This document shows, piece by piece, positions 18,068 to 26,514 of a stretch of 64,000 bases of DNA (the stretch's first letter is position 1; each line of letters starts with the position of its first letter). The notes below the pieces were generated by a model. That model was not told the DNA's origin. It did no database searches and saw only the letters and a program-made list of their open reading frames with translations. This stretch comes from Marinobacter denitrificans. Its GTDB lineage: Bacteria > Pseudomonadota > Gammaproteobacteria > Pseudomonadales > Oleiphilaceae. The stretch is taken from contig NZ_VMHN01000002.1 in NCBI RefSeq assembly GCF_008795955.1, forward strand, positions 496,001 to 560,000, written 5' to 3'. Position numbers and translations under genes: made by a program.

Positions 18068-18959
18068 GCGCTTGTCGCAGTTTGTCATGTTGGTCGCCGT
18101 ATTTTTTGCGGGTGGCTCGGCCGTGGTGTCGGCCCAGATGCCACCCCCGGAAGCTTTTCCGGATTCGCAACTGGAGCAGGAAGTGGCTATTTCGTCTCCC
18201 GGGCACCTGGTTCTCTTCAGTCCGGTCCGAGAGGTGAATAATGAAATCCGGTCAGCTGCCATGGCGCGGCTTCCCGTCAAAGGGGTCGGCCAGTTGTACG
18301 AAGTCCGGGGAGGAGCGAACCGTGAAGAAGCTCGTGATCACTATTTGAGGGAACTTCAGACCCGTGGTGCGCAGATCCTGTTCGAGTGTTCCGGGCGGAA
18401 CTGCGGGCGAAGCAATGTCTGGGCTAACCAGATCTTTGATCAATCCAGCCTCTATGGCCGAGACAATAACCAGGACTACCTGGTGGCGGGTTCAGTTGAT
18501 GAGAACGGCAAGCCCTGGCTGACCCTGGTGTATACCGTCACCCGCGCGAATCAGCGCCAGTACGTCTGGGTGGAGCACCTGGTGGCGCCCCAAGGCACCG
18601 AAATACCTGGGCTGGGTAACGAAAGCGCCCGCATCAAAGGGCCGGTTATCGTACCCTGGCAGGGAGGCATTACTTACCGCTTTGACTGGAGTGGCGCCGA
18701 CCGCCGGATTATTAATGATTGGGCCGGGGAAGAGGGTGCCAGGGTGATTCTCACTGCTTACTCGGAACTGAAGGAAAACGAGAGTTTCGAGGAATCCGCA
18801 GCGCGGGCGGAGGAAGCTGCAAAGTCTTTGGCGCAGGTGCTTGCCAAGAGTGGGGTGTCCGAAAGTCGGCAAACAATTATTACAGTTGGTCCTGCGGTTG
18901 TGATCCCGAATCCCGACCGCCAGGGTGACCGGGTTGAAGTGATGGTGATTACAAGGTGA
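18057..18959 (+). CDS. DUF4892 domain-containing exported protein
   Basis: 300 residues. A signal peptide is present (hydrophobic to about residue 26, cleavage near VVSA). The body has the DUF4892 pattern (PDSQLEQEVAISSPG near the start, then YLVAGSVDENGKPWLTL), and the C-terminal third resembles an OmpA-like segment (AKSLAQVLAKSGVSESR and RQGDRVEVMVITR). It is likely periplasmic or outer-membrane associated; its function is unknown. It overlaps the upstream hydrolase by 11 bp and the downstream patatin start region, showing a tight operon. Confidence 0.8.
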   Translation: MQNKRLSQFVMLVAVFFAGGSAVVSAQMPPPEAFPDSQLEQEVAISSPGHLVLFSPVREVNNEIRSAAMARLPVKGVGQLYEVRGGANREEARDHYLRELQTRGAQILFECSGRNCGRSNVWANQIFDQSSLYGRDNNQDYLVAGSVDENGKPWLTLVYTVTRANQRQYVWVEHLVAPQGTEIPGLGNESARIKGPVIVPWQGGITYRFDWSGADRRIINDWAGEEGARVILTAYSELKENESFEESAARAEEAAKSLAQVLAKSGVSESRQTIITVGPAVVIPNPDRQGDRVEVMVITR

Positions 18960-18964
18960 AGGGG

Positions 18965-20176
18965 ATGAACAAGCCCAAAGATTCTGCATCTCAGGATGAA
19001 GACCAGAAACCTGAAGATGATATCTCACAGATAGTCACCAGCACGGGTATCTCTGCGGCGCAGTCCGCAAGGTCCGAAAAGGAGCCGGCTCCGGAAAAGC
19101 CCGGTAAGGGCAAAACGGTCGCATTAGCACTCGGCAGTGGTGGTGCTCGAGGCTACGCTCACATCGGTGCCATCGAGATTCTGGTGGAGCGGGGTTATGA
19201 GATTATCGCCATCTCGGGATGTTCCATGGGGGCGCTGATTGGTGGGGTCTTCGCTGCTGGCAAAATGAAGGACTACAAGGACTGGGTGACCGGCCTGGGG
19301 CAGTTCGATGTGCTTAAACTGCTTGATGTCACCTTTAATTCCGTGGGAGCGATCCGGGGCGAGAAGATCTTTTCGGTAGTCCGGGAAATGATTGGAGATA
19401 CACGGATCGAAGATCTGCCGTTGGCCTATACCGCGGTTGCGACGGATCTTCTCGCCCACAAGGAAATCTGGTTTCAGGAAGGCCCTCTGGATCAGGCCAT
19501 CAGGGCTTCCGTCGCCATTCCGAGTGTGGTGACACCGCTGGTACTCAACGGGCGTGTGCTGGTGGATGGCGCCTTGCTGAATCCGCTGCCGATTATTCCG
19601 ACGATTTCATCCCATGCGGATATGGTGGTAGCCGTAAACCTCAGTGGTGAGGATGATCGTGGCCGCCGTTTGCCCGATGCAGCCTTTGGCCACCCCGGCG
19701 AGGCCGGTGTGGATATGGATGAGTGGGTGGACAAGATTCGCGACAAGGCCTCTCGCTGGTTTGACTGGGACGCGATCAAGACATTCTCTGCACGAAAAGA
19801 GGCGAGTCCGCCTGACTCCCCGGAAGCCAAGATCAGCAAGGCGGTGAAAAAAGAGGAAATCAAGAAAGCCTTCCCGGCCGTGAAACCGGAACCTGCACGG
19901 CATAAGGATGATCACGAAACTGTCGACTGGGACAAGCTGGGCATCGGCAAGTTCGACGTAATGAACCTGACCATTGAAACCATGCAGAGCGCGCTGGTGC
20001 AGTACAAAATTGCCGGCTATCCGCCGGATCTGCTGGTGAACATACCCAAGAATGCCGGCCGCAGCTATGACTACCACAAGGCGCCGGAACTGATCCAGCT
20101 GGGCCGCGAGCGAATGGCCGCTGCCCTGGATCGCTACGAAGAAAACCTCAACAGCTCCGGGCCGCTGGCACTGTAA
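18965..20176 (+). CDS. Patatin-like phospholipase family protein
   Basis: 403 residues from ATG 18965 (GTG 18956 would overlap the previous stop). After a charged, probably disordered N-terminus, the patatin domain shows the oxyanion loop GSGGARGYAHIG, the nucleophile GCSMG (GxSxG) and the catalytic dyad aspartate in VDGALLNPLP. The C-terminal half holds a charged linker and a helical part. It is similar to the RssA/NTE-type bacterial patatins, which act on membrane lipids. There is no signal peptide, so it is cytoplasmic or membrane-peripheral. It is the last gene of the pilZ-hydrolase-DUF4892 run. Confidence 0.87.
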   Translation: MNKPKDSASQDEDQKPEDDISQIVTSTGISAAQSARSEKEPAPEKPGKGKTVALALGSGGARGYAHIGAIEILVERGYEIIAISGCSMGALIGGVFAAGKMKDYKDWVTGLGQFDVLKLLDVTFNSVGAIRGEKIFSVVREMIGDTRIEDLPLAYTAVATDLLAHKEIWFQEGPLDQAIRASVAIPSVVTPLVLNGRVLVDGALLNPLPIIPTISSHADMVVAVNLSGEDDRGRRLPDAAFGHPGEAGVDMDEWVDKIRDKASRWFDWDAIKTFSARKEASPPDSPEAKISKAVKKEEIKKAFPAVKPEPARHKDDHETVDWDKLGIGKFDVMNLTIETMQSALVQYKIAGYPPDLLVNIPKNAGRSYDYHKAPELIQLGRERMAAALDRYEENLNSSGPLAL

Positions 20177-20199
20177 TCCTGGCAGCGGAAGCGTATAAT
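20171..20199 (+). promoter_or_regulatory. Candidate promoter of prmB-aroC
   Basis: A consensus -10 TATAAT (20194-20199) lies 17 bases after a weak -35 CTGTAA (20171-20176), in the short gap before prmB. The hexamers were recognised by eye only. Confidence 0.4.
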
Positions 20200-20236
20200 T
20201 CCGTTCTTTTACCATTTCTGGACGGGAAGAGAGCTT

Positions 20237-21121
20237 GTGACCAGCCCCATCGATGACCTGCATACAGTCAGGGATTACCTGCGCTATGTGTCCTCACGTT
20301 TTGCCGATTCCCCCCTGTTTTTCGGACACGGCACCGACAATGTCTGGGACGAAGCGGTCCATCTGGTTATGCGCAGCCTCCATCTGCCACTGGAAAACAA
20401 TACCCTGTTTCTGGACGCACGCCTGACCCGTCATGAACGGCAACTGATCGTCGAGCGTATGGAACGTCGGATCAACGAGCGCGTGCCGTTGGCCTATTTG
20501 CTGGGCGAAGCCTGGTTTATGGGGCTACCGTTTCATGTGGATGAGCGTGTGCTGGTGCCGCGGTCGCCGTTGGGGGAGCTTATTCAGAACGGATTTCAGC
20601 CCTGGCTGGGGGATCACCCGGTGGGCAGAGTTCTGGATCTCTGCACCGGCAGCGGTTGCATTGGCATTGCTGCAGCTACCGTGTTTGAAGCGGCGGAAGT
20701 CGACCTGTCGGACATCTCGCTCGATGCCCTGGAAGTCGCAGCCGCAAACATCGAGTATCATGAGCTCGGTGACCGGGTCAGAACCATTGGCTCAGACGTC
20801 TTTGACAGTATCGAAGGCCGCTACGATGTCATCCTCAGCAACCCGCCCTACGTAGATGCTGAAGACATGGCGGACATGCCGGCAGAATACAGCCATGAGC
20901 CGGAACTGGGTTTGGCAGCTGGCGGTGACGGGCTGGACATTGCTCACAGGATCCTTGCGGGTGCCGCGAAGCACCTGAACCCGGGTGGGCTGTTGATTGT
21001 TGAGGTGGGCAATAGCTGGGTAGCGCTGCAGGAAGCCTATCCTGATTTGCCGTTTACCTGGCTGGAATTCGAGAATGGTGGCGACGGAGTTTTCCTGTTG
21101 ACTGCTGAAGACCTTAATTAA
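20237..21121 (+). CDS. prmB: Ribosomal protein L3 N5-glutamine methyltransferase
   Basis: 294-residue SAM-dependent methyltransferase of the HemK/PrmB group, which methylates a glutamine of ribosomal protein L3. Motif I is [16 protein letters not shown], and the glutamine-binding NPPY motif begins at Asn202 ([12 protein letters not shown]). GTG at 20237 starts the protein, with GGAAGAGAG upstream. The order prmB-aroC is conserved in many gammaproteobacteria; aroC follows after 24 bp. Confidence 0.93.
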   Translation: MTSPIDDLHTVRDYLRYVSSRFADSPLFFGHGTDNVWDEAVHLVMRSLHLPLENNTLFLDARLTRHERQLIVERMERRINERVPLAYLLGEAWFMGLPFHVDERVLVPRSPLGELIQNGFQPWLGDHPVGRVLDLCTGSGCIGIAAATVFEAAEVDLSDISLDALEVAAANIEYHELGDRVRTIGSDVFDSIEGRYDVILSNPPYVDAEDMADMPAEYSHEPELGLAAGGDGLDIAHRILAGAAKHLNPGGLLIVEVGNSWVALQEAYPDLPFTWLEFENGGDGVFLLTAEDLN

Positions 21122-21145
21122 GAACCCTGGATAAGATACTGAATC

Positions 21146-22240
21146 ATGTCGGGAAATAGCTTCGGAAAATTATTTACGGTCACCAGTTTTGGTGAAAGCC
21201 ATGGCGCTGCGCTGGGATGCATTATCGACGGGTGTCCTCCGGGGCTTGAGCTGTCGGTGGAGGATATGCAGCGGGATCTGGACCGCCGTAAGCCGGGCAC
21301 CTCGCGACACACCACGCAGCGCCGCGAAGCGGATGAAGTGAAGATTCTCTCTGGCGTTTTCGAGGGCCGAACCACTGGTACGCCTATTGGTCTGATCATT
21401 GAAAACACGGACCAGCGGTCGAAGGACTATTCCAAAATCTCGGAGCAGTTCCGTCCAGCTCATGCTGACTACACCTATATGCACAAATACGGTGTGCGGG
21501 ATTATCGTGGCGGTGGCCGTTCCTCGGCGAGGGAGACGGCCATGCGTGTAGCCGCTGGTGCGGTGGCGCGGAAGTTTCTTGAACAACGCCTGGGTATTAC
21601 CATTCGCGGTTATCTGTCGCAGCTCGGGCCTATAAAGATTGAGAAGCTGGACTGGGATCAGGTTCACCAGAACCCGTTTTTCTCTCCCGACGCCGACAAG
21701 GTCGCAGAGATGGAAGCCTATATGGACGCCCTGCGCAAAGAGGGTAATTCCATCGGGGCCCGTATCAATGTTGTCGCCGAGGGTGTGCCCCCGGGGTTGG
21801 GAGAGCCGGTTTTTGACCGACTGGATGCGGATCTGGCGCATGCTCTGATGAGTATCAATGCGGTAAAAGGTGTGGAAATTGGTGCCGGTTTTGGCTGTAT
21901 TGACCAAAAGGGCACTGAGCATCGGGATGAACTGACACCGGAGGGGTTCCTGTCGAATCATGCCGGCGGTGTATTGGGTGGCATTTCTTCCGGCCAACCG
22001 ATTCTTGCGAGTATTGCGCTGAAGCCGACCTCTAGCTTGCGGTTGCCGGGGCGAAGTATTGATGTGCATGGCAACCCGGTGGAGGTGATCACGACCGGGC
22101 GGCATGATCCCTGCGTGGGGATTCGGGCTACACCGATTGCTGAGGCAATGATGGCCATAGTGCTGATGGACCATTACCTGCGCCATCGCGGCCAAAATGG
22201 CGATGTTTCAGTATCCACACCAGATATAGGCCAACTCTGA
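21146..22240 (+). CDS. aroC: Chorismate synthase
   Basis: 364 residues. It converts EPSP to chorismate with reduced FMN, the last common step of aromatic amino-acid and folate synthesis. The signatures [22 protein letters not shown]-like [18 protein letters not shown] and [12 protein letters not shown] are all present, and the length is typical. It probably shares a transcript with prmB. The 3' flank is occupied by two intergenic repeat elements before the MFS gene. Confidence 0.97.
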   Translation: MSGNSFGKLFTVTSFGESHGAALGCIIDGCPPGLELSVEDMQRDLDRRKPGTSRHTTQRREADEVKILSGVFEGRTTGTPIGLIIENTDQRSKDYSKISEQFRPAHADYTYMHKYGVRDYRGGGRSSARETAMRVAAGAVARKFLEQRLGITIRGYLSQLGPIKIEKLDWDQVHQNPFFSPDADKVAEMEAYMDALRKEGNSIGARINVVAEGVPPGLGEPVFDRLDADLAHALMSINAVKGVEIGAGFGCIDQKGTEHRDELTPEGFLSNHAGGVLGGISSGQPILASIALKPTSSLRLPGRSIDVHGNPVEVITTGRHDPCVGIRATPIAEAMMAIVLMDHYLRHRGQNGDVSVSTPDIGQL

Positions 22241-22257
22241 CATCGTACGCTAACCCC

Positions 22258-22289
22258 GTAGGTCGGATTAGGCGAAGCCGTAATCCGAC
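22258..22289 (+). repeat. Repeat family B, copy 1 (GTCGGATT...AATCCGAC hairpin)
   Basis: GTAGGTCGGATTA, a short GGCGAAGCC middle, then TAATCCGAC: an 8-bp perfect stem TCGGATTA/TAATCCGA (22263-22270 with 22281-22288). The same ends recur at 24655, 24735 (inverted) and 27190. This is a REP/BIME-like intergenic palindrome. Confidence 0.7.
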
Positions 22290-22316
22290 AGCAAGCCGGC
22301 AGTCTCTACGGGCAAA

Positions 22317-22431
22317 GCGGCTTCGGCGGGAAACAGGGTTCAAAAAACGCCCGTAAATACGTCCCTGTAGGGCTCGGTCGCGCCATCCCTGGCGCTCCAC
22401 GTTTTTGAACCCTGTTTCCCGCCAAAGCCAC
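22317..22431 (+). repeat. Repeat family A, copy 1 (conserved core, private arms)
   Basis: Left arm 22317-22347 and right arm 22399-22431 pair almost perfectly (arm core GGGAAACAGGGTTC). They enclose a core that contains CCCGTAAATACGTCC, TAGGGCTCGGTC and the perfect hairpin GCGCCATCCCTGGCGC. The core recurs at 24541-24596 and, inverted, at 24831-24883. The outer arms do not. Confidence 0.8.
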
Positions 22432-22464
22432 CAGACTTTGTGATATCTCGAGAGAGGTTTTGTT

Positions 22465-23604
22465 ATCTACTGGCGCCTTTCCAACCTCTACTTCTGGTTC
22501 TTCGCTCTATTGGGCGGATTACTGCCGTATTGGTCCCTTTACCTGGAAGACCAGGGCTTTTCTTATCTTGAAATTGCCACCTTGATGGCAACCATCCAGT
22601 TAACCAAGATCGTGGCCCCCAATGTGTGGGGCTGGCTGGGGGACAAGACCGGGCAACGGGTTCGATTGGTCCGGTTCGGGGCGATCACCGGGTCGCTGTT
22701 TTTTGCTGGCGTGTTCATGGAGCCAGGCTTTTACGGGCTCCTGTTGGTGATGCTGGCGTTCACGTTTTTCTGGAACGCGATCCTTCCGCTCTACGAGGTC
22801 ATTACCCTTCGGTCACTGGGGGCCCAGCGGGATAAATACGGCAAGGTCCGGCTTTGGGGGTCGGTAGGCTTTATCGGTGCGGTAGCCCTGGTGGGTGGAA
22901 TTCTGGAGCTGGTCCCCATTGATCTGTTGCCCTGGCTGCTGTTGCCAGTATTTGCCGGGATAGCGGTGTCGGCATTTCTGGTGCCGTCGGAGCGGGGAGA
23001 GCGCAAAGCGCCCGCGCCCAAGGGCAGCCTGAAGGCAATTGTGACGCACCCGGCGGTGGTCACGTTCTTTCTGATGAACTTCCTACTGCAGGTATCGCAT
23101 GGGGCTTACTACACCTTTTTCAGTATTCATCTGGAGCAGCATGGCTACGGAAAGCTGGCGATCGGCCTTTTGTGGTCGCTTGGGGTGTTGGCGGAAATTG
23201 GGTTGTTTCTGGTGATGCACCGGTTAACCAGAAACTTCACGGTTCGGCAGATTGCGATCGGGGCATTGGCTCTTACCATGATCCGTTGGGTGCTGATAGC
23301 GGAAGTGACGGATGTACTGGTCGTGCTGATTTTCGCGCAACTGCTGCACGCCGCGTCTTACGGCGCGCTGCATGCCATTTCGGTTCAGTACATCCAGGGA
23401 TTCTTCGGGCAACATCACCATGGCCAAGGGCAGGCATTGTATAGCGGCCTGACCTTTGGCGCTGGTGGCGCGATTGGCGCCTGGATGTCGGGCTTTCTGG
23501 TGGACGGTTTCAGTACCTCGGCGGCGTTCTGGGGTGGGGCAATAGCCATGGCTATTGCCATTGTTATCACCTGGCGTGGCCTGAGACCGCCGCCCGAGCA
23601 TTAA
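22465..23604 (+). CDS. MFS transporter with an apparently non-canonical start
   Basis: About 379 residues if translation starts at ATC 22465, or 364 from TTG 22510. Twelve hydrophobic segments and the GWLGDKTGQR loop 2-3 motif are typical of the major facilitator superfamily, in the 3-phenylpropionate/nucleoside-transporter-like branch. The in-frame sequence before TTG 22510 (YWRLSNLYFWFFALLGGLLP) is clearly the start of the first membrane helix, so TTG 22510 would cut it. A ribosome site GAGAGG (22452-22457) lies seven bases before ATC 22465, and no ATG, GTG or TTG occurs in frame between the stop at 22441 and 22510. The substrate is unknown. The order aroC-MFS occurs in Pseudomonas. Confidence 0.8.
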   Translation: MYWRLSNLYFWFFALLGGLLPYWSLYLEDQGFSYLEIATLMATIQLTKIVAPNVWGWLGDKTGQRVRLVRFGAITGSLFFAGVFMEPGFYGLLLVMLAFTFFWNAILPLYEVITLRSLGAQRDKYGKVRLWGSVGFIGAVALVGGILELVPIDLLPWLLLPVFAGIAVSAFLVPSERGERKAPAPKGSLKAIVTHPAVVTFFLMNFLLQVSHGAYYTFFSIHLEQHGYGKLAIGLLWSLGVLAEIGLFLVMHRLTRNFTVRQIAIGALALTMIRWVLIAEVTDVLVVLIFAQLLHAASYGALHAISVQYIQGFFGQHHHGQGQALYSGLTFGAGGAIGAWMSGFLVDGFSTSAAFWGGAIAMAIAIVITWRGLRPPPEH

Positions 23605-23610
23605 TCGGCG

Positions 23611-24477
23611 CTACTGCAGTTCGGATGCGATATCCAGCAATGCCCGGGCCTGGGGGCTCAGCGACCGGCCTTTCAGTCCCACGCCACCGAGAATGCGGCT
23701 GACAGAGTGGGGCACGGCCAGAACGGTCAAGGATTCGTCTACCATGCTCACCGGCAACACGCTCCAGCCCAACCCGACACTGGCCATCATTTTGATAGTT
23801 TCCAGGTAGTTGGTCGGCATTTGGATTTTCAGTGGCAGGCCGGCGTCCAGAAACAGACGGCTGATTGTGCGGTAGGTGGCAGTGCCTGCTTCAGGCAACA
23901 GGGCGTCATAGCGCGAAAGATCGTCCAGCCCTGGTGTTTCCAGTGAAGCTAATGGATGCTCCGGCGATACCACAAACGCCATGGCATCCTCCCAACGCAC
24001 ATATACCTCAAACGCCTGGTCCATACTTTCACTCAGGGTCACAAACGCCAGCTCTGCGGTACGTTTCCGCATCTGCCCGAAAGCGCCTTCGGAATCCATG
24101 AACTGCAGTTCCAGTGATACCTCCGGGTAATCGCGGTTCAACCGCCGCAACCAGGCCGGCAGGTGGTGCAGGCCGATGTGGTGGCTGGCAATCACCGACA
24201 GCTGCCCCGAAACTGAACCTTCCCGCTCCGAAAGCGCCTGCCGGGCGTTGTGAACTTCATCCAGAATGCGGCGGGCATGGGGCAGCAGCCGCGCACCTGC
24301 ATCCGTCAGCCTAACCTGCCGGTTGCTGCGGTCAATCAGCTTTGTACCCAGTTGGTTCTCCAGTGCGGCCAGCCGTTTGCTGATTGCCGGTTGTGTAAGA
24401 TGCAACAGCTCTGCGGCTTCGGAGAACGACTCCTGATCGACTATGGTCAGGAAGGCTTTTAGTGCGTTTGCGTCCAT
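23611..24477 (-). CDS. LysR-type transcriptional regulator
   Basis: 288 residues from ATG 24477, with AAGG about nine bases upstream. The frame stays open far further upstream only because a repeat element is open there. The N-terminal helix-turn-helix (SFSEAAELLHLTQPAISKRL) and LysR effector domain (from VSGQLSVIASHHIGLHHLP) are complete. It is convergent with the MFS gene (6 bp apart) and divergent from leuC. In Pseudomonas a LysR gene also sits in front of leuC, so it may regulate leuCD or an unlinked target. Repeat element A copy 2 begins 41 bp upstream of its start. Confidence 0.88.
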   Translation of the reverse strand: MDANALKAFLTIVDQESFSEAAELLHLTQPAISKRLAALENQLGTKLIDRSNRQVRLTDAGARLLPHARRILDEVHNARQALSEREGSVSGQLSVIASHHIGLHHLPAWLRRLNRDYPEVSLELQFMDSEGAFGQMRKRTAELAFVTLSESMDQAFEVYVRWEDAMAFVVSPEHPLASLETPGLDDLSRYDALLPEAGTATYRTISRLFLDAGLPLKIQMPTNYLETIKMMASVGLGWSVLPVSMVDESLTVLAVPHSVSRILGGVGLKGRSLSPQARALLDIASELQ

Positions 24478-24517
24478 GAGGTTTGCCTTTTTGGCTTCTT
24501 GTTTTGGCGAAGGTCGC

Positions 24518-24620
24518 ATGCCGGGAAGCCCCTTCCAAAAAACGCCCGTAAATACGTCCATGTAGGGCTCGGTCGCGCCATCCCTGGCGCTCCACGTTTT
24601 TGGAAGGGGCTGCCCGGCAT
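24518..24620 (+). repeat. Repeat family A, copy 2
   Basis: Arms 24518-24544 and 24595-24620 are complementary with one mismatch and one extra base (outer part ATGCCGGG-AGCCCCTTCC). They enclose the same core as copy 1, differing at only a base or two. The arm sequence is unrelated to that of copy 1. It lies in the LysR upstream region. Confidence 0.8.
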
Positions 24621-24654
24621 ACTCCCCAAATTTGCGAGTTGCCTTCGCATTAAC

Positions 24655-24705
24655 GTAGGTCGGATTTACCCGTGAAGGGCACAAGAACCGAAGGCGTAAT
24701 CCGAC
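24655..24705 (+). repeat. Repeat family B, copy 2
   Basis: GTAGGTCGGATTTA, then ACCCGTGAAGGGCACAAG, then GGCGTAATCCGAC. It is nearly identical to the copy at 27190. It pairs head-to-head with the inverted copy at 24735, so 24655-24765 forms a larger palindrome. Confidence 0.7.
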
Positions 24706-24734
24706 AAATTTAATTTCGCGGCAAAGCCCAAAAT

Positions 24735-24765
24735 GTCGGATTTCGCTCCGCTCTATCCGACCTAC
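24735..24765 (-). repeat. Repeat family B, copy 3 (inverted, short middle)
   Basis: GTCGGATTTCGCTCCGCTC followed by TATCCGACCTAC, i.e. the family ends in the opposite orientation with a shorter middle. Together with 24655-24705 it makes a BIME-like inverted pair between the LysR gene and leuC. Confidence 0.65.
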
Positions 24766-24804
24766 GATGAATCGGCAGCTGCAGGCTCGAATAAGGTTCG
24801 ACAA

Positions 24805-24909
24805 GCCTGGTGGTAAGGGCCTCCCAAAACCGTGGAGCGCCAGGGACGGCGCGACCGAGCCCCCATGGATGGGTTAACGGCGTGTTTTGGGAGGCCCTTA
24901 CCACCAGGC
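24805..24909 (-). repeat. Repeat family A, copy 3 (core inverted, perfect 26-bp arms)
   Basis: Arms 24805-24830 and 24884-24909 are perfect 26-bp inverted repeats (GCCTGGTGGTAAGGGC plus CTCCCAAAAC). The core lies in the opposite orientation to copies 1 and 2 (GAGCGCCAGGGACGGCGC, CCGAGCCC) and is more diverged in its GTTAACGG end. The arm sequence is again unrelated to the others. Confidence 0.8.
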
Positions 24910-25001
24910 GATCCGCACCCAATCGTCAGGCCCGGCTTTAATGCAGGCCCGCACCGAGCCCTATTATGCCACAAAGGAATGTACAAGATAAAAAACATGA
25001 A

Positions 25002-25031
25002 TTGAGGTTATTTAAGGGTAAGCGGTAAGAT
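25002..25031 (+). promoter_or_regulatory. Candidate promoter of leuCD
   Basis: TTGAGG (25002-25007) and TAAGAT (25026-25031), 18 bases apart, in an AT-rich stretch right after the repeat cluster and about 47 bp before the leuC ATG. Each hexamer matches the sigma-70 consensus at four of six positions. No leader peptide or attenuator was seen. Confidence 0.4.
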
Positions 25032-25078
25032 AGAACCATAGCGGTAAAACCAGAAACCCCCGGAAAGTGAGAGAAACC

Positions 25079-26497
25079 ATGGCGGGCAAGACCTTATACG
25101 ACAAATTGTGGGACGACCATCTCGTCAAGCAGCGGGATGATGGCTCTGCATTGATCTACATCGACCGGCACCTGCTTCACGAAGTCACCTCACCACAGGC
25201 CTTTGAAGGTCTGCGCCTGGCGGGGCGCAAACCCTGGCGGCTGGATGCCAACCTTGCTACGCCGGATCATAACGTGCCGACAACGGACCGTGCTCGCGGC
25301 GTGGAAGGCATCGTCGATCCGGTATCGCGGATTCAGGTGGAAACCCTCGACAAGAACTGCGACGAGTTCGGGATTCTTGAGTTCAAGATCAAGGACCAGC
25401 GCCAGGGTATCGTGCATGTTATCGGGCCGGAGCAGGGCGCAACGCTTCCGGGTATGAGCATCGTGTGTGGCGATTCCCACACCTCTACTCACGGCGCCTT
25501 CGGCTGTCTGGCTCATGGTATTGGTACGTCCGAGGTCGAGCACGTGCTGGCGACCCAGTGTCTGGTTCAGCAGAAGATGAAGAACATGCTGGTGAAGGTG
25601 AATGGCAAACTCGGCCCCGGCGTGACTGGCAAGGACGTCGTGCTGGCTATCATCGGCAAGATCGGTACCGCCGGTGGCACGGGCCATGCCATCGAGTTTG
25701 GGGGCGAGGCGATTCGTAACCTCTCCATGGAAGCTCGTATGACCATCTGTAACATGTCGATCGAGGCAGGCGCGCGTGTGGGTATGGTGGCAGTGGATCA
25801 GACCACCATCGACTACGTTAAGGACCGCCCGTTCGCTCCGAAAGGCGAGATGCGCGACAGGGCCATTGAATACTGGAAGACCCTGCACAGCGATGATGAC
25901 GCGGTATTCGACAAGGTGGTTCAGCTTGAAGGCTCGGAGATCATGCCGCAGGTGAGCTGGGGCACGTCACCGGAAATGGTGGCCGGTGTTGGAGGCAATG
26001 TGCCGGACCCGGACGCGGAAGCGGATCCCATTAAGCGGGAAGGTATTGTCCGTGCCCTGAAATACATGGGGCTCAAGCCGAACATGCCAATTACCGAGAT
26101 CAAGCTCGACCGGGTGTTTATCGGCTCCTGCACCAACAGCCGTATCGAGGACCTTCGCGAGGCGGCGGCTGTCGTCAAGGGGCGTAAGGTGTCGCCGTCG
26201 CTGAAGCAGGCGATGGTTGTGCCGGGCTCCGGGCTGGTAAAAGTCCAGGCCGAGCAGGAAGGGCTGGACAAGATTTTTCTCGAAGCCGGTCTTGAGTGGC
26301 GTGACCCGGGTTGTTCCATGTGTCTGGCCATGAACGCCGACAAGCTCGGGCAGGGAGAGCATTGTGCATCGACCTCCAACCGTAACTTCGAGGGCCGTCA
26401 GGGCTTTGGTGGGCGTACGCACCTGGTGAGTCCGGCGATGGCGGCTGCAGCTGCGATCAATGGCCACTTTGTTGATGTCCGCGAGATGATGAACTGA
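25079..26497 (+). CDS. leuC: 3-isopropylmalate dehydratase large subunit
   Basis: 472 residues from ATG 25079, which has GAGAG upstream; GTG 25067 would add four residues. It is an aconitase-family enzyme that, with LeuD, isomerises 2- to 3-isopropylmalate. The iron-sulfur ligands lie in [17 protein letters not shown] and [11 protein letters not shown]. Substrate segments [14 protein letters not shown] and [12 protein letters not shown] are present. leuD follows after 17 bp. Confidence 0.97.
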   Translation: MAGKTLYDKLWDDHLVKQRDDGSALIYIDRHLLHEVTSPQAFEGLRLAGRKPWRLDANLATPDHNVPTTDRARGVEGIVDPVSRIQVETLDKNCDEFGILEFKIKDQRQGIVHVIGPEQGATLPGMSIVCGDSHTSTHGAFGCLAHGIGTSEVEHVLATQCLVQQKMKNMLVKVNGKLGPGVTGKDVVLAIIGKIGTAGGTGHAIEFGGEAIRNLSMEARMTICNMSIEAGARVGMVAVDQTTIDYVKDRPFAPKGEMRDRAIEYWKTLHSDDDAVFDKVVQLEGSEIMPQVSWGTSPEMVAGVGGNVPDPDAEADPIKREGIVRALKYMGLKPNMPITEIKLDRVFIGSCTNSRIEDLREAAAVVKGRKVSPSLKQAMVVPGSGLVKVQAEQEGLDKIFLEAGLEWRDPGCSMCLAMNADKLGQGEHCASTSNRNFEGRQGFGGRTHLVSPAMAAAAAINGHFVDVREMMN

Positions 26498-26514
26498 TCC
26501 ACAGGAGAGACACC

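Noticed and set aside
21170..22195. 341-codon minus-strand frame opposite aroC
   Set aside because: Shadow of a fully conserved chorismate synthase; composition (His/Arg-rich) is that of antisense frames.
22317..22400. Open frames starting VERQGWRDRA inside the family A cores (also in 24518-24620, and a variant in 24805-24909)
   Set aside because: The reading is constant only because the core DNA is constant; beyond the core the frames run into unrelated arms and end at random. No ribosome sites. Treated as non-coding repeats.
24478..24804. Extension of the LysR frame by about 109 codons upstream
   Set aside because: The extension runs through repeat elements; the LysR helix-turn-helix begins right at ATG 24477 with its own ribosome site.
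24518..24909. CRISPR array
   Set aside because: Repeats are large palindromes in mixed orientation with irregular spacing, no uniform repeat-spacer pattern and no cas genes.
22241..25078. Possibility that the MFS-LysR pair is a mobile cassette because repeats bracket it
   Set aside because: Both genes keep Pseudomonas-like neighbours (MFS after aroC, LysR before leuC), there is no integrase or target duplication, and base composition is like the surroundings.
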